In this document: positions 1 through 7,443 of the stretch, piece after piece
Layout: every line of letters begins with the position of its first letter
How positions within the stretch are numbered: the stretch's first letter is position 1
Assembly: GCA_016235245.1 (NCBI GenBank)
Contig: JACRLO010000039.1
Span: 1-42,884 of the forward strand
Length of the DNA stretch: 42,884 nucleotides
DNA from: Nitrospirota bacterium
Lineage (GTDB): Bacteria > Nitrospirota > Thermodesulfovibrionia > Thermodesulfovibrionales > UBA6898
Direction: 5' to 3'
Notes under the pieces: model-generated
Told to the model about the DNA's origin: nothing
What the model saw: only the letters and a program-made list of their open reading frames with translations
Database searches by the model: none
Translations under genes and position numbers: made by a program

Positions 1-1117
1 CATGCTCGCCTTTAATGACCTGCAGCACATAGGTATCAGAGAAATTCTGGTTCTGATATCCTTCCTTGTCTTCGAATTTGACAGGGCCGAAAGCTGTTGA
101 CATGTTCGTTGCTTTAAGGGCAGCACGTATGCCCTCAGGAGTCCAGTCCTTTGCCTTTTCGAGAGCCTCTTTTGACACGAAAAGGGCAGAATAGGCAGAT
201 GCGCCGTGATAGGAAGGATAGTCGCCATATTTTTTCTTATACTTTTCTGCATATTCTTTTGAGCCTGGATATTTAAGCTGTGTTGTCCAGAGCGTTGCAG
301 TGATCACATATTCTGCCGCGTCCTTTGCATTGTCTATGAACTCCGGAATTGCGAAACCTGCAGCCCCTCCTGCAAAAAGCTTTGCATCGATCCTCAGCTC
401 CTTGATCTGTTTCATAAGGAGCGAAGCATCCATAACATAGGAAACCATAAAAAGAACATCAGGCTGGGTTGCCTTAACTTTTGAAAGGAGCGGTTTAAAA
501 TCAACAGAGCCAGCCTCATACTTTTCTTTCAATACCACCTTAATGCCGGCCTTCTCCGCATCTCTCGCCATGCCGTCAGCACCTGAGGTGCCGAATGCGG
601 AGCTTTCAAAGAGAATGGCCATGGTTTTCGGTTTGACCACCTTTTTAATAAAGTCGATAACAGAGTCACTGTAGTGAGCATTGACCGGGTTCTGGCGGAA
701 GACATACTTATAGTTCTTCTGGGTGATATCATCGTCAGCGCTTGCAACTACGAGATAGGGTGTTTTTCGCTCCTCGGCGACTGCGGCAACAGCCTTTGCG
801 CAGGCAGATGTATACTCTCCCACAATGATCGGCTGTTTCTTTGTATCAATAAGCTTTTCGACGATGGCGCGGGCTGTCTCAGGCTTGGCGCCTGAATCTT
901 CAAAGGACAGGTTGAGTTTCTTTTTCTTTATGCCGCCTTTGGCATTGATCTCTTCTGCTGCGATCTCATAGGATTTCTTCATCATCTCACCAAACTTTGC
1001 CTGTTTGCCGGTCAGAGGCAGAGGGATAACGAGGTCAAAGGTATCGGCTGCGAAAAGGGACGATGCAAAGAGGCTCAGCACAAAGGAGATCATAATGCTA
1101 AGGGTCAGACGTTTCAT
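1..1117 (-). CDS. Branched-chain amino-acid/amide-type ABC transporter substrate-binding protein (3' end outside window)
   Basis: This reads as a periplasmic type-1 binding protein (LivK/amide-urea family) that would deliver a ligand to an ABC permease. About 372 codons are present and the frame is still open at base 1, so the C-terminus is missing. The N-terminus MKRLTLSIMISFVLSLFASS is a Sec signal peptide, followed by LFAADTFDLVIPLPLTGKQA, the usual mature start of the family. Later segments (INAKGGIKKKKLNLSFEDSG; PIIVGEYTSACAKAVAAVAE; YKYVFRQNP; AFGTSGADGMARDAEKAGIKV) follow the family order. The start is chosen at the ATG preceded by a strong ribosome site, CCTTAGGAGGAG. Substrate cannot be told from sequence. 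Permease and ATPase genes are not in the window and may lie to the left. Confidence 0.88.
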   Translation of the reverse strand, partial: MKRLTLSIMISFVLSLFASSLFAADTFDLVIPLPLTGKQAKFGEMMKKSYEIAAEEINAKGGIKKKKLNLSFEDSGAKPETARAIVEKLIDTKKQPIIVGEYTSACAKAVAAVAEERKTPYLVVASADDDITQKNYKYVFRQNPVNAHYSDSVIDFIKKVVKPKTMAILFESSAFGTSGADGMARDAEKAGIKVVLKEKYEAGSVDFKPLLSKVKATQPDVLFMVSYVMDASLLMKQIKELRIDAKLFAGGAAGFAIPEFIDNAKDAAEYVITATLWTTQLKYPGSKEYAEKYKKKYGDYPSYHGASAYSALFVSKEALEKAKDWTPEGIRAALKATNMSTAFGPVKFEDKEGYQNQNFSDTYVLQVIKGEH

Positions 1118-1410
1118 AACTCCTCCTAAGGGGTTTATATCAGCCGTTGCAGACTGAGTTATAATCGTATAATAAAATTTTATAGAATCTGCTTTAGAAA
1201 TGCAAGAGATAAAGGTTAAGCAGTTGACGGGCCCTTCCTTAAGTATTGTCCTGGTCATTAGGCAGATGCGTATAACCGTCTCTAAGCTTCCCTGCGGAAA
1301 GGCTGCAAGATGCCGACTGAACATACTTTTGATATCGGGCCTGACAATAGTCTTGCGCATTATACGACGAACTATGGATAATAAATAATCTTTGAACTTC
1401 GGAGGTAACC

Positions 1411-2817
1411 ATGTCTCACCAGCCAAGCCCAAGCTACAGCATCACCCTGCGTCTCGAGATAGAGAACCGCATCGGCAAGTTTGCACAGATAGCTACCGTG
1501 CTGAGTCAGGCAGGCGGCGACCTTGGTTCTGTCGATATCGTGCGTGTTGAAAAAGGCAAGATCATCAGGGATGTTACGGTCAATGCCCGCGATGCAGAAC
1601 ATGAGCAGGCCATTGTTCATGCCATAAAAGAGATTGACGGGGTCAAAGTCATCAGGGTCATGGACATGACTTTTTCTGTCCATCAGGGCGGGAAAATCGA
1701 GATCCATAACAAGATCGCCGTGAGGGACCGGTCTGACCTTTCGAAAGTCTATACGCCCGGTGTTGCCAGGATCTGCATGGACATCCATGAACATAAAGAG
1801 CATGCGTACCGGTACACAATCAAGGGGAATGCAGTGGCTATTGTTACTGACGGCACCGCTGTGTTAGGACTGGGCGACATCGGGCCTGAGGCTGCGATGC
1901 CGGTCATGGAAGGCAAGGATATGCTCTTCAAGGAATTCGGCGGCATTGATGCCTTTCCGATTGCGCTTAACACCAAGGACACGGAAGAGATCATTGCTAC
2001 GGTGAAAAACATCGCGGTTCCTTTTGGCGGCATCAATCTTGAGGACATCTCTGCCCCGCGCTGTTTTGAGGTAGAGATGCGTCTGCGCGAGATGCTTGAT
2101 ATTCCGGTGTTCCATGATGATCAGCACGGAACCGCAGTTGTTGTGCTTTCCGCGCTTATCAATGTCGGACGCCTGCTTAAAAAGGATATCCGGAAATTCC
2201 GCATTGTCATTGCAGGGGCAGGGGCCGCCGGCATTGCCAATGCCAACATGCTTTCTGCCTACGGCATAAAAGACATTATTGTCTGTGACAGAACCGGCGC
2301 TATCTACCACGGTCGAAAGCAGTATATGAACCCATACAAGAAGCTGCTTGCAAAGAAGACCAATCCACGGAAAATTAAGGGAAGCATCCTCGATGCCCTG
2401 ACAGGGGCCAATGTCTTCATCGGTCTGTCAGGCCCCAACGTGATCGCTGCTGATGATATCAGGAAGATGGCGAAGGGCCCGGTTGTGTTTGCCCTGGCAA
2501 ATCCGGAACCGGAGGTATCGCCTGAAGATGCCCTGCCTTTGGCGCGGATACTTGCTACCGGCAGATCAGACTACCCAAACCAGATAAATAATGTGTTAGG
2601 CTTTCCCGGCATATTCCGGGGCCTCCTTGATGTTAAGGCAAAAGGCGTTAATGAGGCGGTCAAGTTCGCTGCTGCTGAGGCTATCGCGCATGTGATTACA
2701 GACGATGAGCTGCATGAGGACTATATCATCCCGAGCATTTTTGACCGGAAGGTGGGATCATCTGTTGCCCATGCCGTTGCAGAGGCAGCGCGGAAAACAG
2801 GGCTCGCACGCCACTGA
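1411..2817 (+). CDS. Malic enzyme with N-terminal ACT domain
   Basis: Oxidative decarboxylation of malate to pyruvate with NAD(P), in the cytoplasm. An ACT domain (about residues 9-85, with the R-x-E-x-x-N-R-I-G-K-F start) is followed by the malic enzyme N-domain: YTPGVAR near 114-120, the signature VTDGTAVLGLGDIGPEA near 145, and HDDQHGTAVV near 235, which carries the metal and substrate residues. The NAD(P) Rossmann domain starts at GAGAAG near 269. The C-terminal PSIFDRKVG and alanine-rich end are typical. At 468 aa it is a complete short-type bacterial malic enzyme plus ACT domain. The ACT domain suggests allosteric control by an amino acid or other small ligand (inference). GGAGGTAACC lies immediately before the ATG. 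It stands alone and is divergent from the binding-protein gene; the cofactor (NAD or NADP) is not resolvable here. Confidence 0.95.
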   Translation: MSHQPSPSYSITLRLEIENRIGKFAQIATVLSQAGGDLGSVDIVRVEKGKIIRDVTVNARDAEHEQAIVHAIKEIDGVKVIRVMDMTFSVHQGGKIEIHNKIAVRDRSDLSKVYTPGVARICMDIHEHKEHAYRYTIKGNAVAIVTDGTAVLGLGDIGPEAAMPVMEGKDMLFKEFGGIDAFPIALNTKDTEEIIATVKNIAVPFGGINLEDISAPRCFEVEMRLREMLDIPVFHDDQHGTAVVVLSALINVGRLLKKDIRKFRIVIAGAGAAGIANANMLSAYGIKDIIVCDRTGAIYHGRKQYMNPYKKLLAKKTNPRKIKGSILDALTGANVFIGLSGPNVIAADDIRKMAKGPVVFALANPEPEVSPEDALPLARILATGRSDYPNQINNVLGFPGIFRGLLDVKAKGVNEAVKFAAAEAIAHVITDDELHEDYIIPSIFDRKVGSSVAHAVAEAARKTGLARH

Positions 2818-2917
2818 CAACCGGCCGACTCCCATAAACTGCAGTACAGCACTGTCCTGCCAGGGATCTTTTTCTGTCCATCCCGCTGTTTGACAGGAAA
2901 TTAGTAAAGGATGATAA

Positions 2918-3859
2918 TTGACTATGCAGAGATATAATTCATTCGGTGCGCATATGCGCCGGACCTTCGGCACAACAGTGTACAAAGTCAATGTTGATGC
3001 TGGATTTACCTGCCCAAACAGGGATGGCACCCTCGGCTTTTCGGGCTGCATTTATTGCAACAACGACAGTTTCCGGCCAAGTTCCTGCAAGCCTTCGGTA
3101 TCCATACCCGAGCAGGTCAGAAACGGCATCAGCCATACAAAAAAACGTTTTCAGGCGGCCAAGTTCCTTGTCTATTTTCAGGCCTATACCAACACATATG
3201 CCCCTGTTGAGCAACTGGAAAAGCTTTATACTGAGGCCCTCTCTTCTGGACCTGATGTAATAGGTCTTGCGATCGGCACACGGCCGGACGCGGTTGATCC
3301 GGAGAAAATCAGGATGCTTGAGTCTATTGCATCAAAATACTTCGTGCTCATCGAGTACGGTCTGCAGTCAATGCATGACAAAAGCCTCGAGTTCATACAG
3401 CGGGGCCATGATTATCATTCCTTTCTCCGGGCAATAGAAATGACTAAAAACAGGGGTATCCATATTGGAGCCCATCTTATCGCAGGATTCCCGACAGAGA
3501 CCCGTCAGGAGACGCTCGCCATGGCTGAGGAGATGTCATCGCTGCCGATCGAATTTCTAAAAATCCATCAACTTCAGATCATTAAGGATACACCTTTGGC
3601 CAAAATGTACAAAGACAATCCATTCCCGGTGTTTGGGTATCAGGAATATCTCGATTTTGTCGTTGATTTTGTGGAGAGAACCGCGCCGCATATTGTGTTG
3701 CAGCGGCTTTTTGCCACCGCACCTGATGATATTCTCATTGCGCCTGCATGGGGGAAAAACAGACACCAGATTCTCAGTGACATTGAAAAAAACCTTGCGG
3801 TAAGGGATACCGCTCAGGGGAAAAAGTTCAGTCTTCAATCGGTCGCTGCAAAGAGCTAA
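2918..3859 (+). CDS. TIGR01212-family radical SAM protein (YhcC-like)
   Basis: Radical SAM enzyme of the YhcC/TIGR01212 family; the biochemical role of the family is not firmly established. The cluster motif is the family's own long form: C32, then 11 residues, C44-x-x-C47 in TCPNRDGTLGFSGCIYC. Further family marks are YFQAYTNTYAP, IGTRPDAV, the segment LIEYGLQSMHDKSL, HLIAGFPTETRQE and HQLQIIKDTPLAKMY. Length (313 aa) is normal. The chosen TTG start has AAAGG seven bases upstream; an ATG two codons later is the alternative. It overlaps the convergent nitroreductase gene by four bases, so the two 3' ends share their stops. Confidence 0.92.
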   Translation: MTMQRYNSFGAHMRRTFGTTVYKVNVDAGFTCPNRDGTLGFSGCIYCNNDSFRPSSCKPSVSIPEQVRNGISHTKKRFQAAKFLVYFQAYTNTYAPVEQLEKLYTEALSSGPDVIGLAIGTRPDAVDPEKIRMLESIASKYFVLIEYGLQSMHDKSLEFIQRGHDYHSFLRAIEMTKNRGIHIGAHLIAGFPTETRQETLAMAEEMSSLPIEFLKIHQLQIIKDTPLAKMYKDNPFPVFGYQEYLDFVVDFVERTAPHIVLQRLFATAPDDILIAPAWGKNRHQILSDIEKNLAVRDTAQGKKFSLQSVAAKS

Positions 3860-4359
3860 TCGCGGTATACGACCAGACCTTTCAATTCTTTTCTTTTTGT
3901 TGCCCTGGGCATTTCATCAGGATATCCCATAGCAATGACAGCCATAAGCTCCAGTTCCTCAGGCAGGCCAAGGATCTTCTTGATTTGTTCATTGCTCCTG
4001 ATAATCTCACCGAGCCAGACTGCGCCTAATCCAAGGGCATGAATCTCAAGCAGCATGTTCTGCAGGCAGGCCCCGATAGACTGTATGTCCTTCTCCCGAT
4101 GATAGCTCTTTGCCGTATCAAGGAATACCGGTATCAGCGCCTGCGCTGCAAGAACGATTTTTGCGTAATGAGTCAGCGAGGAGATCCTGGTAATCGTTGC
4201 CTTATCAGTCACAACCGCAAAGCGCCAGGCCTGGTTGTTCAGCCCTGATGGAGCCCATCTTCCGGCTTCAAGGACTTTTTCTATCAGCTCTTCAGGAATC
4301 CGATCAGACTTGAATTTTCTGACGCTGCGTCGGCTCTTTATAAGGTCAAGCATGTCCAA
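3856..4359 (-). CDS. Nitroreductase family FMN oxidoreductase
   Basis: Small FMN-dependent nitroreductase-fold oxidoreductase, cytoplasmic and probably dimeric. It shows the phosphate-binding start IKSRRSVRKFKSDRIPEE, the WAPSGLNNQAWRFAVV segment that contacts FMN, and the C-terminal GLGAVWLGEI and MAVIAMGYPDE motifs. At 167 aa it is of the short type. The substrate is unknown; members range from nitroaromatic reductases to flavin-processing enzymes. The start used is TTG with GGAG five bases upstream; an ATG two codons on (4353) is nearly as good. It diverges from the NifU-domain gene across only 52 bases, so the two may share a control region. Confidence 0.85.
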   Translation of the reverse strand: MDMLDLIKSRRSVRKFKSDRIPEELIEKVLEAGRWAPSGLNNQAWRFAVVTDKATITRISSLTHYAKIVLAAQALIPVFLDTAKSYHREKDIQSIGACLQNMLLEIHALGLGAVWLGEIIRSNEQIKKILGLPEELELMAVIAMGYPDEMPRATKRKELKGLVVYRD

Positions 4360-4411
4360 AGTGACTCCAATCTGTTACAATTATTAGCTCATTTTCAGTA
4401 AAAGGAGACTT

Positions 4412-4672
4412 ATGGAAAATATAGAGAAAGATGTACAGAAAATCAAGCAGATCATAGAAGAGCTGAAGCCCCAATATACGACTCTTGGCGGCGATATCGA
4501 ATTTGTCGATATAAAAGATCAGGATGTCAGGATACGGCCTACCGGATATTGCTGGCGTTGACACATGACCCGCATGGACCTGGTCAGGGCCATAGGTGAA
4601 CGGATCAAGGCTGAGATACCGTGGGTAAAGATGGTTGTTGTCGCACCTCAGGATGTGGCCTCTCAAAAATAA
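4412..4672 (+). CDS. NifU C-terminal-domain protein, probable selenoprotein (TGA = Sec at codon 50)
   Basis: An 86-residue protein homologous to the NifU C-terminal (Nfu) domain, which carries or transfers Fe-S clusters through a CxxC motif. Reading starts at an ATG with AAGGAGA in front. Residues 1-49 give the Nfu pattern: LGGDIEFVDIKDQDVRIRPTGYC. Codon 50 is TGA (4559-4561), exactly where the second Cys of CxxC should be (C47-W-R-U50). After it the same frame continues with HMTRMDLVRAIGERIKAEIP and WVKMVVVAP, the normal end of the domain, to a TAA at 4670. A hairpin at 4574-4593 with a GGTC loop fits a bacterial SECIS element. Conservation of frame on both sides argues against a decayed gene. 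Selenium genes (selA, selB, selC, selD) are not in this window. If not Sec, it would be a sequencing error or truncated pseudogene. Confidence 0.8.
4559..4593 (+). promoter_or_regulatory. Candidate bacterial SECIS: UGA plus downstream hairpin
   Basis: Directly after the in-frame TGA (followed by C, as in E. coli fdhF) a stem forms: ATGG 4574-4577 with CCAT 4590-4593, an A/G mismatch, then CCT 4579-4581 with AGG 4586-4588, closing a GGTC tetraloop (4582-4585). The loop G lies 21-22 bases after the TGA, inside the 16-37 range used for bacterial SECIS searches, and the loop has the GU expected for SelB. A competing pairing, TGACC 4566-4570 with GGTCA 4582-4586, exists. Confidence 0.6.
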
Positions 4673-4724
4673 TTCGAAGTTCTCATTATGCGACTGTACA
4701 ATACCCTTAAGGCCGGCCCCCGTC

Positions 4725-5453
4725 TTAATTGGGCTTTCCGTTTAGATGATTGACAAAGTCCTGAACGGTCTTCTCAGCAGCAAACATTATCTCCTCTTTC
4801 AGGAGGCTGAGATCATTTGCTTCGAGTTCCTCGACTGACATGCCCCTGTCATAATCTTCTGACAGATAAATATAGCTCTTCTGCCAGAGAACCTCGCCCT
4901 GAGGGTCTTTCATGGTTACTACAGTCTTTGACATAAATCCGTCACAAAAAACTCCCTTTTCCATCCCCCGATCCAGTATGATGCCACCGCGTGTGAGGTC
5001 GATGCTCCCGTAAGCGAGACGCTTAACATCGAGTTCGATTGTCGTTATTTTCTCATTTTCGTTAGTTTCTTCCTTAATCGGTTCCCTGACAGCTGAAAGT
5101 TTGGGCCAGTCCGGTTTGGTTTGCTGGACGCTTTCGAGAAACTTATCCATGACTATGGAACCGAAGTCAGGGATAAGGCTCTGGGTCGTGGCTCCACGTG
5201 ATTTGCCATAAGCATCGCCCACCACGAAAAGGGCCGAGCCGCCGGGTACCGCCAGAGTAGCCAACGCCATGACCCCTGTCTCTGTGCCTGAGGATTTGAG
5301 AATCCCGGGAGTTTCGAAACGAACCATTTTAATCGGTCCTCGTGCCGTCTGCTCCTGGTTAAGAAGCGCCTGGTTGGACGTTGAAGCACACCCCTGATTC
5401 AGAAAAAGGGCAGTAATAATGATCAGGAGAGACCATGAATATCTTTTGTGCAT
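4725..5453 (-). CDS. Hypothetical lipoprotein / exported protein
   Basis: I do not recognise the family. It has 242 residues, beginning MHKRYSWSLLIIITALFLNQ then GCASTSNQ: a basic start, a hydrophobic stretch and a Cys at 22 after Gly, so probably a lipidated envelope protein. The lipobox is imperfect (N at -3). A short glycine/alanine-rich hydrophobic stretch near residues 60-80 (GVMALATLAVPGGSALFVVG) may be a second membrane contact. The rest is a soluble alpha/beta domain ending FVNHLNGKPN. A very good ribosome site, AGGAGG, lies eight bases before the ATG. It is monocistronic, convergent with the NifU-domain gene and upstream of tRNA-Arg on the other strand. The integrase reading frame runs into the start of this gene in the inserted state. 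Confidence 0.7.
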   Translation of the reverse strand: MHKRYSWSLLIIITALFLNQGCASTSNQALLNQEQTARGPIKMVRFETPGILKSSGTETGVMALATLAVPGGSALFVVGDAYGKSRGATTQSLIPDFGSIVMDKFLESVQQTKPDWPKLSAVREPIKEETNENEKITTIELDVKRLAYGSIDLTRGGIILDRGMEKGVFCDGFMSKTVVTMKDPQGEVLWQKSYIYLSEDYDRGMSVEELEANDLSLLKEEIMFAAEKTVQDFVNHLNGKPN

Positions 5454-6789
5454 GATAAAACCTCCTTACATCAATACGTATTATGCTATCAGGCTCCAGG
5501 CATTGTAAAGCAGGAATATGAAGGGGGCTGCTGAAGATTGAATCGGTTGACACATAACCATAAACAGATATAAGATATTTTGCTGTTGTTGCACTTTTTT
5601 CTGCGTTGCGATGCAAATGCCCCCTTAGCTCAGTCGGATAGAGCACAGGTTTCCTAAACCTGGGGCCGCATGTTCGAATCATGCAGGGGGCACCATTATT
5701 TTTCAAGGAGTTACGGGCTTCATAATCCCTCTTAATTTTCTCGGTGTCCACACAGGTGTCCATTCTTCCCTCAATCTTCTTGATTTCCTCCTTTCTATAA
5801 GATTGTGTTAAGTGACCATAATGCTTTATGGTTGTCTCTATCGATGCATGGCCCATCCATGCCTGAACTGTTGCCAGTGATACCCCATCCATCACGCAAT
5901 TGGAACCGAATGTTCTTCTTAGATCATGGATAGTAATATTCTCGATTTTGGCCCTTTTTGCCGCAGATTGAAAAGACCTTTTAAAGTCTTTGAACCTTAG
6001 ACCCTGTTTGTCGCAGAAAATATATTCTCCACGTCTTGGCAGTGAATTCAGAATATCAAGAGCATGCTTATTGAGGTCTAAATACCGAGACTTGTCATAT
6101 TTCGCGATTTCGGCCCTGACCAAGAGCTGCTTATTCTCAAAATCAATATCCAGCCATTTGATGGAAAGCAACTCTGCTTTTCTCAATCCAGTATTCAGGT
6201 CAAAGATTATCAAGGGGAGAATATGAGGGGCCTTTTCTTCATTCCCTGCAGACTTAATAAGTGCATCCTGTTCCCATCTTTCAAGAATTCTTTTTCTGCC
6301 ATTGATCTTGAACCTTTTGATCTTATGGACAGGATTAAACAGAGCCTTTCTCCATTCAACCGCTTTTGAAAAGATACCGCTTATAGTGTTGATCTCGTTA
6401 TTTATCGTGTTGTCAGCAGCTTTGCCTATGCGCTCTTTCTTGTATATCTCGACCATGAGGGAACTGATTTCATGCAGCTGCTTATCACCAAAATAAGTCT
6501 TCAGCTTGATACAGATTCCCCTTAAATCCGATTCGCTCTTAAGGCCCTTTGCATGGATAGGCAGATATTCTTTATCAACAAATTCAGAGAATTTGACCTT
6601 GGGCATGTAGCGATCCGGTAATTTTTTTCTCTTAGCAGCTTCATTTTGTCTTTCCCTCAGCAGCTCCTTTGCAAAGGGGAAGTCAAGTAAGCCGGTGCTT
6701 TCACGAACACGCTTTCCGTGCTCGTCGTAATAATCTATGTAATAGATTCCACGATTCTTTGTTTTGTCGAACTTCTTGAAGATTGCCAT
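5359..6789 (-). CDS. Tyrosine recombinase (integrase); frame continues through attL into host DNA
   Basis: Site-specific recombinase for integration and excision at tRNA-Arg. From the ATG at 6789 the protein has an Arm-type N-terminus (MAIFKKFDKTKNRGIYYIDY), a core-binding domain (about 70-165) and a catalytic domain with R203 (TGLRKAE), H288-x-x-R291 (HDLRRTFG), H314 (WMGHASIETT) and nucleophile Y324 (IKHYGH). The true fold ends near residue 355. Residues 366-380 are encoded by the att core. In the integrated state the frame then runs through antisense tRNA-Arg and on to 5359 (476 aa). In the excised circle the frame would meet Lys-Leu-Lys and a TAG just after the core, giving about 383 aa. 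The ATG overlaps the end of the upstream HTH gene (TGAGATG). A TTG start at 6852 is possible but overlaps that gene fully. Confidence 0.93.
   Translation of the reverse strand: MAIFKKFDKTKNRGIYYIDYYDEHGKRVRESTGLLDFPFAKELLRERQNEAAKRKKLPDRYMPKVKFSEFVDKEYLPIHAKGLKSESDLRGICIKLKTYFGDKQLHEISSLMVEIYKKERIGKAADNTINNEINTISGIFSKAVEWRKALFNPVHKIKRFKINGRKRILERWEQDALIKSAGNEEKAPHILPLIIFDLNTGLRKAELLSIKWLDIDFENKQLLVRAEIAKYDKSRYLDLNKHALDILNSLPRRGEYIFCDKQGLRFKDFKRSFQSAAKRAKIENITIHDLRRTFGSNCVMDGVSLATVQAWMGHASIETTIKHYGHLTQSYRKEEIKKIEGRMDTCVDTEKIKRDYEARNSLKNNGAPCMIRTCGPRFRKPVLYPTELRGHLHRNAEKSATTAKYLISVYGYVSTDSIFSSPLHIPALQCLEPDSIIRIDVRRFYHAQKIFMVSPDHYYCPFSESGVCFNVQPGAS
5547..5574 (+). promoter_or_regulatory. Sigma-70-type promoter for tRNA-Arg
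   Basis: TTGACA at 5547-5552, a 16-base spacer, and TATAAG at 5569-5574, about 45 bases before the tRNA. This is a perfect -35 with a 5/6 -10. Confidence 0.6.
5619..5695 (+). tRNA. tRNA-Arg (anticodon CCT), CCA encoded
   Basis: A full cloverleaf can be drawn: acceptor GCCCCCT with AGGGGGC, D arm GCTC/GAGC, anticodon stem CAGGT/ACCTG with loop TTCCTAA (anticodon CCT at 5653-5655, reading AGG), T arm GCATG/CATGC with loop TTCGAAT, discriminator A and encoded CCA. From base 5650 to the CCA it is duplicated at 10106-10151, so the 3' part of this functional gene is supplied by the inserted element. Confidence 0.97.
5650..5695 (+). repeat. attL: 46-bp direct repeat copy inside intact tRNA-Arg
   Basis: It runs from the last base of the anticodon 5' stem to the CCA end and is identical to 10106-10151. 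The base before it differs (G here, T at the right copy), as does the base after it (T here, C there), which fixes the limits. Confidence 0.92.
5744..5763 (+). repeat. Putative integrase arm-type site, left (paired GTGTCCA)
   Basis: GTGTCCACACAGGTGTCCAT holds two GTGTCCA units. A copy with one mismatch lies in the same orientation near the other end of the element (9950-9969). It sits 48 bases inside attL, within the integrase coding sequence. Confidence 0.5.
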
Positions 6790-6790
6790 C

Positions 6791-6958
6791 TCAGATGCCC
6801 TTCTGTTCAAGTTCCATGATATAGGATTCCGGGAACCTAACAAGACGCCCAAGCTTTAGAGGTTTTAATTTTTTTTTCATAACCCAGTTGCGCAGAGTAT
6901 TGACAGGAAGCTTCCACCTTTCGGCAAGGTCTTTATATGTGAGCATTTTGACTGACAT
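6791..6958 (-). CDS. Excisionase-like small HTH DNA-binding protein
   Basis: A 55-residue protein, MSVKMLTYKDLAERWKLPVN then TLRNWVMKKKLKPLKLGRLV and RFPESYIMELEQKGI. It has the helix-turn-helix-17/excisionase pattern: (L)TYKDLAERWxLPxxTLRNWVxxxxLxxxxxGRxVRF. It lies between the RHH gene (4-base gap) and the integrase (stop TGA one base before the int ATG), so the three form one translationally tight operon. The likely role is a recombination directionality factor bending DNA at att arms, and possibly a regulator of int. It is short but the family match is clear. Confidence 0.85.
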   Translation of the reverse strand: MSVKMLTYKDLAERWKLPVNTLRNWVMKKKLKPLKLGRLVRFPESYIMELEQKGI

Positions 6959-6962
6959 GTTA

Positions 6963-7259
6963 CTATTTCTCTTTTTTCTTGCCCTTCACTGAGCCTTTTG
7001 CTTTTTCTATCGAGTCATCTATCTTTTTAAATGTTGGCCCCCAATGTTCTATGAGTCTTTCTCGAAAGTCTTCCCCTTCCTTCGTGCTATCCAGCCATTG
7101 CTGTAATTCAGTGTCAGTTAATTCTCTGCCTTCTTTAATTTCTTTAAACGCTGCTTTTACTAAAAAGGTCAGAACCTCGGAAATGGAGACTTTACGCGGA
7201 AGCTCCTGCAATAAATCATAGATTTCTTTGTCAATTGTTACGGTCATTCTTTCTTTCAT
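6963..7259 (-). CDS. Ribbon-helix-helix (CopG/Arc-type) regulator
   Basis: A 98-residue protein starting MKERMTVTIDKEIYDLLQEL then PRKVSISEVLTFLVKAAFKE: a beta strand (MTVTIDKEIYDLL) and two helices typical of an N-terminal RHH DNA-binding unit. An acidic middle and a Lys-rich tail (KAKGSVKGKKKEK) follow. It is the first gene of the rhh-xis-int operon, so it is likely the operon's autorepressor. Paired TATTAGC boxes at 7290-7296 and 7316-7322 flank the -10 of its own promoter and are candidate operators. An alternative is the antitoxin half of a toxin-antitoxin pair, but no partner toxin is adjacent on this strand. Confidence 0.72.
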   Translation of the reverse strand: MKERMTVTIDKEIYDLLQELPRKVSISEVLTFLVKAAFKEIKEGRELTDTELQQWLDSTKEGEDFRERLIEHWGPTFKKIDDSIEKAKGSVKGKKKEK

Positions 7260-7300
7260 AATATCTGCCTTTCATTGTATATTACTTCCTATTAGCACTA

Positions 7301-7329
7301 ATCATATATCATACTTATTAGCTTGTCAA
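7301..7329 (-). promoter_or_regulatory. Promoter of the rhh-xis-int operon
   Basis: On the minus strand, TTGACA (7329-7324), a 17-base spacer and TATGAT (7306-7301), about 40 bases from the RHH start. Two direct TATTAGC units, at 7316-7322 and 7290-7296 (+ strand), are 26 bases apart, one in the spacer and one just downstream of the -10. Confidence 0.65.
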
Positions 7330-7372
7330 GCGTTAGCTTTAATTATATCCATCGTATTCTACAATTATATTC

Positions 7373-7401
7373 TTGACATGTGGTTCCAAATATGGTATCA
7401 A
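7373..7401 (+). promoter_or_regulatory. Promoter of the hicAB operon
   Basis: TTGACA at 7373-7378, 17-base spacer, TATCAA at 7396-7401, ending 42 bases before hicA. It is divergent from the int operon promoter. Confidence 0.55.
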
Positions 7402-7443
7402 TATAGGCAAATTGATTACTGATAGTTAATAGGAAACAGCTAA

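Noticed and set aside
4412-4561. Short 49-aa NifU-like protein ending at the TGA
   Set aside because: It would cut the domain in the middle of CxxC, while the same frame downstream carries the rest of the domain and a SECIS-like hairpin.
4673-4724. GGCCGGCC palindrome between convergent genes as terminator
   Set aside because: It is a short palindrome without a loop or T run.
5359-5649. C-terminal ~95 residues of the integrase frame as a protein domain
   Set aside because: They are antisense tRNA-Arg and intergenic host DNA read by chance; no catalytic or known domain features are present.
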